Positions 7,712-16,005 of a DNA stretch of 41,538 bases are shown here, piece after piece. Location: positions 1-41,538 of the forward strand of contig DASSXJ010000274.1 of assembly GCA_035703895.1 (NCBI GenBank). Reading direction: 5' to 3'. The notes beneath the pieces were generated by a model, which ran no database searches, had not been told where the DNA came from, and was given only the letters and a program-made list of their open reading frames with translations. Made by a program: the position numbers and the translations under genes. The stretch's first letter is position 1. Each line of letters starts with the position of its first letter. This DNA comes from a bacterium. GTDB lineage: Bacteria; Sysuimicrobiota; Sysuimicrobiia; Sysuimicrobiales; Segetimicrobiaceae.

Positions 7712-10309
7712 GTGGATCGAGACCGAGGTACCGCCTGGTACGGCTCCGAAAGAGGGTACATAGCGTGCAGTGAGAGGAACGGCGCGCCGGGGCGTCGCGC
7801 GAGCCCCTGGCGCGCCATCATCGCGACACGGGGGAGTCCCACGGATCGCGAATCTGGTATCGACGCCCGCACGTATGCCGGGCTTTTTCTGGTCACGCTG
7901 GCGACGCTCGTCTACGAAATCCTCCTGACGCGCGTCTTCAGCGTGACGATGTGGTACCACTACGCGTTTATGGCGGTCTCGCTGGCCTTGTTTGGCACGA
8001 CGGTCGGCGCCATTCTCGTGTACGTCTCCCCCGGCATCTTCTCCCGCGAACGGACGAGCCGGCATTTGGCGCTGAGCGCCCTGTTGTTTGGGATCTCGAG
8101 CCTCACAAGCCTCGGGGCGCACTTGATGATGCCGGTGGACGGCGCCCGGATGCAGGGGATCCTGATCTTCACTTACCTCGTCATCGCCGTCCCGTTCGTG
8201 TTCAGCGGAATCTGTGTCTCGCTGGCGCTGACGCGGTTCCCAGAGAAGGTGAGCGCCCTCTATGCCGCCGACCTCTCCGGCGCGGCGTGCGGGGGACTCC
8301 TGTTCATTTATCTGCTACGTGTGACCGACGCCCCCGGGGCGGTGTTCGTGGTCGCGGCCCTGGGGTGCGCCGCCGCGGCCTTCTTTGCGTCTGCGCAAGA
8401 GCGCAGAGGGGTGCTGCGGATCGCTGTGGCAGGCGGCCTCGCGCTGGCGGTCCTGGGCGCGGCGCAATCCATCCTGGTCCGCGAGGAACGTCCGCTGCTT
8501 CGGCTGACCTGGGCCAAGGGACACCACGAGGTGCACACGCTGTACGAGAAATGGAATTCGTTTTCGCGCATCAGGGTAAGCGGCGACCCGAACGTCCCGG
8601 GAGCGCCTGCGGGGTGGGGGCTGAGCCCGCGATACGACCCCGGGCATAAGGTGCGCCAACTCATGCTCACCATCGACGCCTCGGCGGCGACCTGGCTCAC
8701 GGCCTTCGACGGCGACGTGCAGACGCTGGGGCACCTGCGCTACGACATCACGAACCTCGCCCACTACGTGCGGCACGATGCCAAGGTGCTGGTGGTCGGC
8801 TCCGGTGGGGGAAGAGACATCCTCTCGGCCCTCGCCTTCCGGCAGCGCTCGGTGGTAGCCGTCGAGATCAACCGCAACATTATCGACGCGGTGAACAGGC
8901 GGTTCGGGCAGTTCACCGGCCACCTGGACCGGGACCCGCGGGTGACCTTTGTCAACGACGAAGCGCGAAGCTACATCGCCCGGCAGCGCGATCGGTTCGA
9001 CATCATCCAGATCTCCCTCATCGATACCTGGGCCGCCACCAGCGCCGGGGCGTTTGTCCTGACAGAAAACTCGCTGTATACGCGGGATGCCTGGACGCTG
9101 TTCCTGCAGCGGCTCTCGCCACGAGGCGTGCTCAGCGTGTCGCGCTGGTATTTTCGTGATCGACCGAGCGAGGTCTACCGGCTGGCCACCCTGGCCACAA
9201 CGGCGCTGGCACGATCGGGGGTGGCGGATCCCCGATCGCATATCGTGATCGCCCGGAACTTGAATCCAAGCGGAAATCGTAACGTGCCGGACGGGATCGG
9301 CACCATCCTCGTGAGCCGGGCGCCGTTCTCCACGGCCGATCTGGACGCGCTGGACGCCGAGGCCCGGACGATGCAGTTCGACCTCGTCCTCACACCGCGC
9401 GCGGCGCTCGACCCTACCTTCGCCACGATCGCCTCGGGGAGCAACCTCGAGGCGTTTACCGCGCGCTTCCCGATCAACATCGCGCCGCCTACCGACGACA
9501 GCCCGTTCTTCTTTCACATGCTCCGCCTGCGCGACGTCTTCAACCCGAGGATCTGGCTCCCGGGGGAGCGCAACATCAACATGAGCGCCGTGGCCACGCT
9601 GGGGACCTTGTTGGTCCTGGTGATTGTCCTCACCGCGCTGTGCGTCGTCGTCCCGCTCGTCCTGACGACGAGAGGGAGTCCGATCGACGGCGCCGCGCCC
9701 CTCTTCGCCTTTTTCGCCAGCATCGGGCTGGGGTTCATGCTCGTGGAGATCTCACAGATGCAGCGTCTCATCATCTTCCTGGGCCATCCGACCTACAGCC
9801 TGTCGGTCGTGCTCTCGACCCTCTTGCTCGCCAGCGGCCTAGGCAGTTATTTGACCCGGAAGACGGGCCATCGCGGGGCATCCGGGGCGGGCGGCCTGCA
9901 GTTGGCGGCCCTGCTCGGCCTGCTGGTGCTCTTCGGGGCGTTAACGCCGCGTGCGATCGTCGTGTTTGGGGAGGCGACGACCCCGATCAGAATCCTGGTC
10001 GCCGCCGGCGTGCTGTTCCCCCTTGGCCTCGGCATGGGGATGGCGTTTCCTTTGGGGATGAAGATCGCCTCGGCGCGGTGCGGGAACCTGACCCCATGGT
10101 TCTGGGGGATCAATGGCGCCATGTCGGTCTGTGCGTCCGTGCTCGCAGTGGCGATCGCATTGAATTGGGGGATCGCCGCGGCGTTCTGGAGCGGCGTCGC
10201 CTGTTACGCCGTGGCGGCTCTCGCGTTGGTCATGGCCGGCCGGGAGGCGGTCGTCCCTGTGCCCATTCCCTCCCCCGCCCCACACGCGGCCGGCCGCCAG
10301 ACCGGCTAG
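7712..10309 (+). CDS. Large integral membrane protein with central spermidine-synthase-like (Rossmann methyltransferase-fold) domain
   Basis: The protein has three parts. The first is an N-terminal set of membrane helices starting at TYAGLFLVTLATLVYEILLTRVF. The second is a soluble SpeE-like domain from about residue 270, with the nucleotide-binding pattern LVVGSGGGRDIL near residues 357-368 and the acidic VVAVEIN strand after it. The third is a C-terminal block of helices from about residue 625, ending in GLGMGMAFPLGMKIA and further helices. Membrane-fused spermidine-synthase-like proteins are common in bacteria, and most have no proven reaction. The start is uncertain: no ATG, GTG or TTG lies within 45 codons of the first helix. 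GTG at 7712 (865 aa) is the nearest, with GTG at 7637 next. It converges on the VWA gene and their stop codons overlap. Confidence 0.85.
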   Translation: MDRDRGTAWYGSERGYIACSERNGAPGRRASPWRAIIATRGSPTDRESGIDARTYAGLFLVTLATLVYEILLTRVFSVTMWYHYAFMAVSLALFGTTVGAILVYVSPGIFSRERTSRHLALSALLFGISSLTSLGAHLMMPVDGARMQGILIFTYLVIAVPFVFSGICVSLALTRFPEKVSALYAADLSGAACGGLLFIYLLRVTDAPGAVFVVAALGCAAAAFFASAQERRGVLRIAVAGGLALAVLGAAQSILVREERPLLRLTWAKGHHEVHTLYEKWNSFSRIRVSGDPNVPGAPAGWGLSPRYDPGHKVRQLMLTIDASAATWLTAFDGDVQTLGHLRYDITNLAHYVRHDAKVLVVGSGGGRDILSALAFRQRSVVAVEINRNIIDAVNRRFGQFTGHLDRDPRVTFVNDEARSYIARQRDRFDIIQISLIDTWAATSAGAFVLTENSLYTRDAWTLFLQRLSPRGVLSVSRWYFRDRPSEVYRLATLATTALARSGVADPRSHIVIARNLNPSGNRNVPDGIGTILVSRAPFSTADLDALDAEARTMQFDLVLTPRAALDPTFATIASGSNLEAFTARFPINIAPPTDDSPFFFHMLRLRDVFNPRIWLPGERNINMSAVATLGTLLVLVIVLTALCVVVPLVLTTRGSPIDGAAPLFAFFASIGLGFMLVEISQMQRLIIFLGHPTYSLSVVLSTLLLASGLGSYLTRKTGHRGASGAGGLQLAALLGLLVLFGALTPRAIVVFGEATTPIRILVAAGVLFPLGLGMGMAFPLGMKIASARCGNLTPWFWGINGAMSVCASVLAVAIALNWGIAAAFWSGVACYAVAALALVMAGREAVVPVPIPSPAPHAAGRQTG
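7728..7741. promoter_or_regulatory. Short inverted repeat GTACC-N4-GGTAC, possible operator
   Basis: A perfect 5-bp inverted repeat with a 4-nt spacer lies between two divergent genes, and a third GGTAC copy occurs at 7755-7759. It could be a regulator site for the leftward transporter operon. If the plus-strand gene does start at 7712, the repeat falls inside its first codons. I see no convincing -35/-10 boxes, and no regulator gene is present nearby. Confidence 0.2.
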
Positions 10310-11286
10310 GTCTGGAGGGGGTGCCGGAGGGAGGCGATCGCGAGCCCCGCGATCAGCAGAGCGGCGGCGAGCCCGGAGGCGAACGCTGTGGCCTCCACCG
10401 GCTGCGACACCCACGCCACGCTGCGGGCGAGCTTCTTGTAGACATCGCGCAGACTCCCGCCCGACGTCGGGTGGAAGTACTCCCCGCCCGTACGGTGAGC
10501 GACCGCCCGGAGGGTGTCCTCATCCAAGGGGCCGCCGATAACGAACCGGTTTTCCGTGATCGGCACGCCGATCCCGACGGTATACACGGTCACTTCCTCG
10601 CGCCGCGCGAGGTCCGCCGCGACGAGCGGGTCCATCCCGGCGTTGTTCTGCCCGTCGGAGAGCAGGACGACGAACCCGGGGGGCCTGGGACCCGGGGGCA
10701 TCGGAGGGAGCGTGCCATCCGGCAGTGGACGGACGCGTCCCGGAAGGGCGGCGACGGCTTCCATGAGCCCGTCGCCGATCGCGGTCCGGTGCCTCACGCT
10801 GATCGCGTCGATTGCCGCCTGCAAACGTTCATGATCGGTGGTCGGCAGCATGTGCACGGTGGCGTACCCGGCAAAGGTCACCAGTCCGATCCTGATCCGA
10901 CCCGGAAGCGCGGTAACGAACGCCTTCGCGGCCGCCTTGGCCGCCTCGAGGCGGCTCGGAGCGACATCGCGGGACAGCATGCTGCCGCTCACGTCGATGG
11001 AGAGCATGATCGCCGACTGGTCCGAGGGAAGCCGCATTGGAACGGTAGGCCGTGCCATCGCCGTGGTGAGGGTGGCGAGCCCCAGCAGGAACAGCGCGGC
11101 GGGGATATGCCGCCAGGCGGATCGCCGCGGCCCCACGGCCGCGGCCAGCATCTCGACCTCGGAGAAGCGGACCGGGACCCGGGTCCTCCGACGCAGCAGC
11201 CAGAGGTACGCGGCGGCCAGCAGCGGCAGAAGGGCGAGGCCCCACAGAAACGCCGGCCACTGGAACGCGACCGCGGGCGTGCTCAT
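10306..11286 (-). CDS. VWA-domain membrane protein, BatA-like
   Basis: This 326-residue protein has the layout of the BatA/aerotolerance family. It begins with an N-terminal membrane segment (FLWGLALLPLLAAAYLWLLRRR), then a second helix, and a von Willebrand A domain on the periplasmic side. A last helix (FASGLAAALLIAGLAIASL) is followed by a short tail. The metal-binding MIDAS site is complete: DVSGS (D-x-S-x-S), a threonine in RTAIGDGL, and LLSDGQNN with the second aspartate. Such proteins usually work with a MoxR-type ATPase, which is not in the window. The ATG at 11286 is chosen over an in-frame upstream start because it sits 26 nt after sdhD and fits the family N-terminus. Its link to respiration here is inferred from position only. 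Confidence 0.88.
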   Translation of the reverse strand: MSTPAVAFQWPAFLWGLALLPLLAAAYLWLLRRRTRVPVRFSEVEMLAAAVGPRRSAWRHIPAALFLLGLATLTTAMARPTVPMRLPSDQSAIMLSIDVSGSMLSRDVAPSRLEAAKAAAKAFVTALPGRIRIGLVTFAGYATVHMLPTTDHERLQAAIDAISVRHRTAIGDGLMEAVAALPGRVRPLPDGTLPPMPPGPRPPGFVVLLSDGQNNAGMDPLVAADLARREEVTVYTVGIGVPITENRFVIGGPLDEDTLRAVAHRTGGEYFHPTSGGSLRDVYKKLARSVAWVSQPVEATAFASGLAAALLIAGLAIASLRHPLQT

Positions 11287-11312
11287 GCAGGCGACCCTCT
11301 CAATCCCGGGGC

Positions 11313-11615
11313 TCAGCGCGCGAACGCCGCGAGGCCCCAGCTTCCATATAAGAATAGGACCAGCCCAGTCGCAACCAGCGCCCAATCGGCCGCCCGCTGC
11401 GCCCGGGGGCCGCTGAGATAATCGTGCGCGATGGTCCGGAGGCCGTTACACCCATGATAGAGCACGATCCCCAGCAGAAGCCAGTCGACGCCGAGGAGGA
11501 CACCGCGCCGCAGGGAGACCGGATACAACGCATAGTGGACGCCCAGGTGGATCCCGACGAGGACGACGAGCAGCAGGCCGCTCGCCCGCTGCAGCACCCA
11601 GAGTAGCGCGCTCAC
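11313..11615 (-). CDS. sdhD: Succinate dehydrogenase membrane anchor subunit, SdhD-like
   Basis: This 100-residue protein has three membrane helices: residues 7-30, about 42-58 and 75-97. The family pattern YHGCNGLRTIAHDYL lies at the second helix, and further histidines (GIHLGVHYAL) lie in the first. These anchors bind quinone, and often heme b, with the neighbouring SdhC. The start is GTG at 11615, 9 nt after the sdhC stop. The length is typical of small bacterial SdhD proteins. Identity rests on the helices, the NGLR motif and the position after sdhA-B-C. Confidence 0.85.
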   Translation of the reverse strand: MSALLWVLQRASGLLLVVLVGIHLGVHYALYPVSLRRGVLLGVDWLLLGIVLYHGCNGLRTIAHDYLSGPRAQRAADWALVATGLVLFLYGSWGLAAFAR

Positions 11616-11624
11616 GACCCGGCC

Positions 11625-12011
11625 TCAGAGGACATGAAAGGCGCCCCGCAAGACGGCGGCGGCCGCGGCCGCCGCCGCGAGCGCGACAAAGATCCAGAAC
11701 GCACGGCGGCCCCGCATCCGCTCGACCCCGAGGTCGACCAGCACGACCCGGATCCCGTTGGCGGTGTGGTACGCGAGCCCCAGGACCAGCACGCTCAGCA
11801 CCGCGGGGTGCAGCAGAAATCGGAGGAGCGGCGCGAGCGCCTCGGGGTGGCGCCCTGCGCGGGCGATGGTGACGACATGCCAAACGACGTAGGCGGTCAG
11901 GGCCACGCCGGTCAGGCGCTGCGCCCACCACGCCCAGATCCCCCAGCGCGGGTGCGCGGGCCACAGCTCCGCGTAGGCCTGGGTCCGCCGCTCCTTGGGA
12001 ACGGGATACAC
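11625..12011 (-). CDS. sdhC: Succinate dehydrogenase cytochrome b556-type subunit, SdhC-like
   Basis: This 128-residue membrane anchor has three helices. The first holds RLTGVALTAYVVWHVV, matching the R-x-S/T-G signature of SdhC near the quinone site. The second holds the heme-region pattern LAYHTANGIRVVLVDLG. The last helix is a run of alanines (FVALAAAAAAAAVL). The start is GTG at 12011, 6 nt after the sdhB stop. A short soluble N-terminus (MYPVPKERRTQAYAELWPAH) precedes the first helix. It acts in the inner membrane, passing electrons from the iron-sulfur subunit to quinone. Confidence 0.9.
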   Translation of the reverse strand: MYPVPKERRTQAYAELWPAHPRWGIWAWWAQRLTGVALTAYVVWHVVTIARAGRHPEALAPLLRFLLHPAVLSVLVLGLAYHTANGIRVVLVDLGVERMRGRRAFWIFVALAAAAAAAAVLRGAFHVL

Positions 12012-12017
12012 GCCGTC

Positions 12018-12749
12018 CTATCCCGGGCGCAGCCCAACGAGGCGCCGCATGGCGCGCGAGGCGAGGATCCGCTTCACCTGCTCGATCGCCTGGGTGGGAT
12101 CGAGCCCCTTGGGGCACAGGTCCGCGCACGTCCCATGTGTGTGGCACCGCCAGCACCCACGCGCGCTGTCGAGCGCCGCGAGGCGCTCCTCGTTCCCAGC
12201 TCCGCGCGAATCGGCGAGGAGGCAGAGGGCCCGCGTCATCGCCGCGGGACCCAGAAACCCCGGGTGCATACCAACGACATCGCACGCGGCGTAACAGATG
12301 CCGCACGAGATGCATTCGCGGTGCCGGTCGATCACCCGGCGCTCGCGGCTCTCCGGTTGGACCCCGGCCTCGTCTGAAGGGTTAGGCCCCGGAATGAACT
12401 CGGGATGGACCGCGCGCCAGGCGTCGAAGAACGGCGCGAAATCGACCACCAGATCTCGGATCACGGGGAAATGCCGGAGCGGCTCGACGACCACGACCTC
12501 TTCCGGAATCGCCGACAGCCGGGTGCTGCACGCCAGCCGCCCCACCCGGTTCACGGTCACGCTGCAGGTCCCGCACATGCCCGCCCGACAGGCGTAGCGG
12601 AAGGCGAGGCCGCGGTCAGAGTAGCGGTGGATGTGCAGGAGGCCATCGAGCACGGTCATGCGGGCACTCTCGGGCACCTCGTAGCTCTGGAACGCGCGGC
12701 CGCCGGTGCCGTCCGACCGGGCCACGCGGACGCGCCTGACTTTCGTCAT
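12018..12749 (-). CDS. sdhB: Succinate dehydrogenase iron-sulfur subunit
   Basis: This 243-residue electron-transfer subunit links the flavoprotein to the membrane anchors. The [2Fe-2S] site reads C-x4-C-x2-C-x11-C (CRAGMCGTC followed by VGRLAC). The second half has the usual ferredoxin pattern for the [4Fe-4S] and [3Fe-4S] clusters: CISCGICYAAC and then CHTHGTCADLCPKGLDP. The linker between these two blocks is long, and an extra Cys (GCWRC) stands three residues before the second block. The ATG at 12749 forms an ATGA overlap with the sdhA stop and has GGAGG upstream, which decides against in-frame starts further up. Confidence 0.95.
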   Translation of the reverse strand: MTKVRRVRVARSDGTGGRAFQSYEVPESARMTVLDGLLHIHRYSDRGLAFRYACRAGMCGTCSVTVNRVGRLACSTRLSAIPEEVVVVEPLRHFPVIRDLVVDFAPFFDAWRAVHPEFIPGPNPSDEAGVQPESRERRVIDRHRECISCGICYAACDVVGMHPGFLGPAAMTRALCLLADSRGAGNEERLAALDSARGCWRCHTHGTCADLCPKGLDPTQAIEQVKRILASRAMRRLVGLRPG

Positions 12750-14467
12750 CGGTCGGCCTCCGCGAGCGCATCGGCCGGATTCATGCGGGTGAGGCAGACG
12801 GGGCGGACGGCGAGGCGGGGGCCGTCGCCCCCAGACCGCATCACGACGTGCGCGAGCCACTCCCGGTCATCCTGGGCGGGAAAGTCTGCGCGGTAGTGCG
12901 CGCCTCGGCTCTCCGTGCGGGAGGCGGCCGCCCGCGCGATCAATGTGGACGCGACGAGCAGGCTGTGAAGGTTGAGCGCCGCGGCCCACTCGACGTTGGC
13001 TTCGCGGGAACCGTGGACCCCGATCGTCCCGGCGCGGGTGGTGAGCTCGGCCAGTTCCGCGATCGCCTCATCCAGGAGGCGCCCGTCACGCACGACCCCG
13101 ACCTTGTCCCACATCAGCCGGCGCAGCCGGTCGAGCAGGTCATAGGCGTCGGCGCCGCGTTCGCGGCGGAGCGGCGCGGATGCCTGCGCGATGTGCCGCT
13201 CAGCCTCCCGCTCGTCCCGCGGGATGCGCGGCCGCGCTCCGACCTCCTCGGCGATCACGTCGCCGGCCAGCGCGCCAAAGACGAGGGACTCGGCCACCCC
13301 GTTTCCCCCCAACCGGTTCGCGCCTTGAACCCCCGAAGCGTCTTCTCCCGCGGCGTACAAACCGTCGAGCGTCGTCCGGCACCGCGCGTCGATCCGCACG
13401 CCGCCCATGAGATAATGGGCGGTCGGTGAAATCTCCACGCGGCCGCGCGCGAGATCGTATCCGGCGGCGCGCGTCCGCTCCACCATCCCCGGGAAGGCCT
13501 GCGCGATCTCGTCCTGATCGAGGTGGCTCAGGTCCAACCACACCCCACCCAACGGCGACCCGCGCCCCTCCCGGGCCTCCAGGTAGCAGGCGCGCGAGAC
13601 CACATCTCGCGTGGCCCGCTCCATCCGCGCGGGATCGTAGCGCTCCATGAAGCGCTCGCCGAGAGCATTGTAGAGCCGGCCCCCGACGCCGCGCAGCCCC
13701 TCCTCGAGCACCATGCCGTGGAGCTCGGAGCCCTCGACGACCAGCCCGGTCGGGTGGAACTGCACCATCTCCATGTCCATCACTTCTGCGCCCGCGGCGT
13801 ACGCCATGGCGATCCCGTCCGTGCTCTTCTCGCGCGACGGGGACGAGACCGCATACATCGTCGGCCCCCCTCCGGTCGCGAGCAGCGTCGCGCGCGCTTC
13901 GGCCACGAGAAATCGTCCGCGGCGCATGTCGAGCAGGACGCTGCCGCAGACCCGCGCTTCGCCGTGGTCACGGAGCAGGCCGACGGCGCGGTGGTCTTCC
14001 AGCACGCGGACCCGGCGGCCGAGGACCGCGTCGCGAAGCCGCTCCATGATCTCGATCCCGGTCAGGTCACCGCGGTGCACGGTCCGATCGAACGACTGTC
14101 CCCCGAAAGGCTTCTGGTGGATCGAGCCGTCGGGAGCGCGGTCGAAGAAGCACCCGTACCGGCTCTCGAGCTCGCGGATCATCGCAGGGGCCCGCGTGAC
14201 GAGGATCCAGGCCAAGTCCTGCTCGTTCAGGAACGCGCCCCCGGCGATGGTATCTGCGAAATGCCGTTCAAAGGAGTCGGCCGGGTTGAGGACGGCGTTG
14301 TACCCACCCTGCACCATCCGCGTGCAGCCGCTCTTCGCGAGCAGGCCTTTGACGGCGATCGTCACGTCGAGCGCCGGCGCGCGTTCCGTCAGGTGCAGGG
14401 CCGCACAGAGGGCCGCCCCGCCGCCGCCCACGATGAGCACGTCGGTGGCGAGCACGTCACCGGCCAC
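12746..14467 (-). CDS. sdhA: Succinate dehydrogenase/fumarate reductase flavoprotein subunit
   Basis: This 573-residue FAD subunit interconverts succinate and fumarate on the cytoplasmic face. It has the dinucleotide motif LIVGGGGAALCAAL at residues 11-24, the substrate-region motif MVQFHPTGL, the active-site HYLMGGVRID, and the late FAD pattern GANRLGGNGVAES. The stretch that normally holds the FAD-linking histidine (S-H-T/S followed by AQGG) reads SGCTRMVQGG here, with Cys48 at the histidine's place, so the flavin may not be covalently bound in the usual way. The ATG overlaps the fumarase beta gene by 11 nt. Direction (succinate oxidation or fumarate reduction) cannot be read from sequence; the b-type anchors and the fumarase next door suit either. 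Confidence 0.93.
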   Translation of the reverse strand: MAGDVLATDVLIVGGGGAALCAALHLTERAPALDVTIAVKGLLAKSGCTRMVQGGYNAVLNPADSFERHFADTIAGGAFLNEQDLAWILVTRAPAMIRELESRYGCFFDRAPDGSIHQKPFGGQSFDRTVHRGDLTGIEIMERLRDAVLGRRVRVLEDHRAVGLLRDHGEARVCGSVLLDMRRGRFLVAEARATLLATGGGPTMYAVSSPSREKSTDGIAMAYAAGAEVMDMEMVQFHPTGLVVEGSELHGMVLEEGLRGVGGRLYNALGERFMERYDPARMERATRDVVSRACYLEAREGRGSPLGGVWLDLSHLDQDEIAQAFPGMVERTRAAGYDLARGRVEISPTAHYLMGGVRIDARCRTTLDGLYAAGEDASGVQGANRLGGNGVAESLVFGALAGDVIAEEVGARPRIPRDEREAERHIAQASAPLRRERGADAYDLLDRLRRLMWDKVGVVRDGRLLDEAIAELAELTTRAGTIGVHGSREANVEWAAALNLHSLLVASTLIARAAASRTESRGAHYRADFPAQDDREWLAHVVMRSGGDGPRLAVRPVCLTRMNPADALAEADR

Positions 14468-15068
14468 CGGATGGGGCTCCTCCGCCGGCGCCCTTGTCGA
14501 TCAACCCGGACAACCGTTCCCGCGCCGTCTCCGCGATGCGCGCGTAGGCGCTCTCGCCGTGACTGTCGATCGAGACGAGCAGGGGCCCGAGGTCGCGGAA
14601 GCGGAACTGCCAGAGGCACTCGGGCATCAGGTCTTCCCAGTAAACCGCCTCGATCTCCTCGAGGTGCGTCGTCTCCCACGCGGCGGCCCCCCCGACGATG
14701 CTCAGATACACGCCGCCGTATTCCCGCATCGCGCGGACGCTCCCCGCCGGCAGGCCGCCCTTGCCGATGATCGCCCGTACGCCGTACTCGTGCAGCAGGC
14801 CGGCCGTGAACCTGTCCATGCGCGCGCTCGTCGTTGTGCCGACCGAGACCGCCTCGTAGCGTTCGCCGACCCTGCGGACGTTGGGAGCGGTGTGCAGGAG
14901 CACGCCGCCGCGGAGGTCCACCGGGGGCCGCTCGCCTTTGTCGAAGATCCGGATCAAGGTCGCATCGCGCAGACCGAAGACGGTCCCGGTGAGGAATACC
15001 CAATCCCCGACCCGAAGGCGCCGGACCCCCGCTTCGTCGAGCGGCGGGGTCATCTGGATCTCAGCCAT
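14457..15068 (-). CDS. Class I (Fe-S) fumarate hydratase or L(+)-tartrate dehydratase, beta subunit
   Basis: This 203-residue protein matches the C-terminal (beta) domain of class I fumarases. It starts with LRVGDWVFLTGTVFGLRDAT and has VDLRGGVLLHTAPNV, the catalytic-region TTTSARMDRF, IIGKGGLPAG, and the GGAAAWETTHLEEIEAVYWEDLMPE block. The enzyme adds water to fumarate to give malate; close relatives dehydrate tartrate instead, and the split alpha/beta form occurs in both. It overlaps the alpha gene by 8 nt and sdhA by 11 nt. Being next to succinate dehydrogenase makes fumarase the better call. Confidence 0.9.
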   Translation of the reverse strand: MAEIQMTPPLDEAGVRRLRVGDWVFLTGTVFGLRDATLIRIFDKGERPPVDLRGGVLLHTAPNVRRVGERYEAVSVGTTTSARMDRFTAGLLHEYGVRAIIGKGGLPAGSVRAMREYGGVYLSIVGGAAAWETTHLEEIEAVYWEDLMPECLWQFRFRDLGPLLVSIDSHGESAYARIAETARERLSGLIDKGAGGGAPSGGR

Positions 15069-16005
15069 GATGCCGGCTGCCGGCGGGGCCGAACTCTGCC
15101 CGGCCGTCCGCGTGAATCCGCGCCGTGGCCCGCAGGCCGCGCCAGCACTGCATGTTTACGGCCACGGGGTTGTGCGTGATGTGCGTGTACGCGTGCTCGA
15201 TGTGCACGGCGAGCGCGGTGGTGTCGCCGCCGAGCCCCTGGGGGCCGATCCCGAGCGTGTTGATGCCGGCGAGCAGATCGTCCTCGAGCGCGCCCAGGTG
15301 AGGGTCCGGGTTCCGGGTGCCGATCGGCCGGATCGACGCGCGCTTCGCCAGCGCCACGCAGAGGTCCGCGGATCCGCCCACCCCGACGCCGACGATGCAC
15401 GGCGGGCAGGGATTGGCGCCGGCCTCGACCACGCTCTCCAATACGAACCGCCGGACTCCCGCCACGCCGTCCGCGGGGGGGAGCATCTTTAGGAAGCTCA
15501 TGCTCTCCGATCCCGATCCCTTGGGGATGCAGAGGATGTCCACCCAGTCCACGTTCGGCACGAACTCCCAGTGGATCGCCGGAATCCGGTAGCCGGTGTT
15601 GGTCTGCGGGTTTTCGCGCGTGACCGGGTGGCACACGCTGGACCTGAGCGGGTACTCGCGCGTGGCCCTCTCGGTGCCCCGCCGGATCGCGTCCCCCACC
15701 CTGGCCCCGTCGACGCGAAGGCCCGTGCCCACGCCGATGTAGTAGATCGGGGTCCCCGTGTCCTGGCAGACGAGCGTGTCCCGCTCGTCGGCGAGCTCGA
15801 CGTTCCGGAGGATGATGCCGAGGAGCTGGCGGGCTACGGTCGACCGTTCCCGCTCGTAGGCGCGCGCGAGCGCCGCGCGGATATCGGCCGGGACATCCTT
15901 CAGGGCGCCGATGTACAGCGCCTTCGTCGTTTCCTCGACCGCGCCGTAGAACCCGGTCGCCACGGACACGCCGGCGTCCCCCGGCGTCACGCGCTCATGC
16001 CCCAT
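15061..16005 (-). CDS. Class I (Fe-S) fumarate hydratase or L(+)-tartrate dehydratase, alpha subunit
   Basis: This 314-residue protein is the N-terminal, cluster-binding part of a class I fumarase. The three cysteines expected to hold the [4Fe-4S] cluster are visible in VCQDTGTP, ANPCPPCIVGVG and VNMQCWRG. Other family blocks are RSSVCHPVTRENPQTNTG, KGSGSESMSFLKML and NTLGIGPQGLGGDTTALAVHIE, with the THITHNPVAVNMQCW stretch near the end. It starts at ATG 16005, overlapping the ABC permease gene by 19 nt, and overlaps the beta gene by 8 nt. With sdhABCD next, it would convert the product of succinate oxidation to malate. Confidence 0.92.
   Translation of the reverse strand: MGHERVTPGDAGVSVATGFYGAVEETTKALYIGALKDVPADIRAALARAYERERSTVARQLLGIILRNVELADERDTLVCQDTGTPIYYIGVGTGLRVDGARVGDAIRRGTERATREYPLRSSVCHPVTRENPQTNTGYRIPAIHWEFVPNVDWVDILCIPKGSGSESMSFLKMLPPADGVAGVRRFVLESVVEAGANPCPPCIVGVGVGGSADLCVALAKRASIRPIGTRNPDPHLGALEDDLLAGINTLGIGPQGLGGDTTALAVHIEHAYTHITHNPVAVNMQCWRGLRATARIHADGRAEFGPAGSRHHG

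Noticed and set aside
9640-11421. Long open frame on the plus strand across the SpeE-like C-terminus and the VWA gene, and similar long frames opposite other genes
   Set aside because: Composition is Arg/Gly/Pro-rich with no family motifs. Such frames are expected opposite or out of frame with GC-rich coding sequence.
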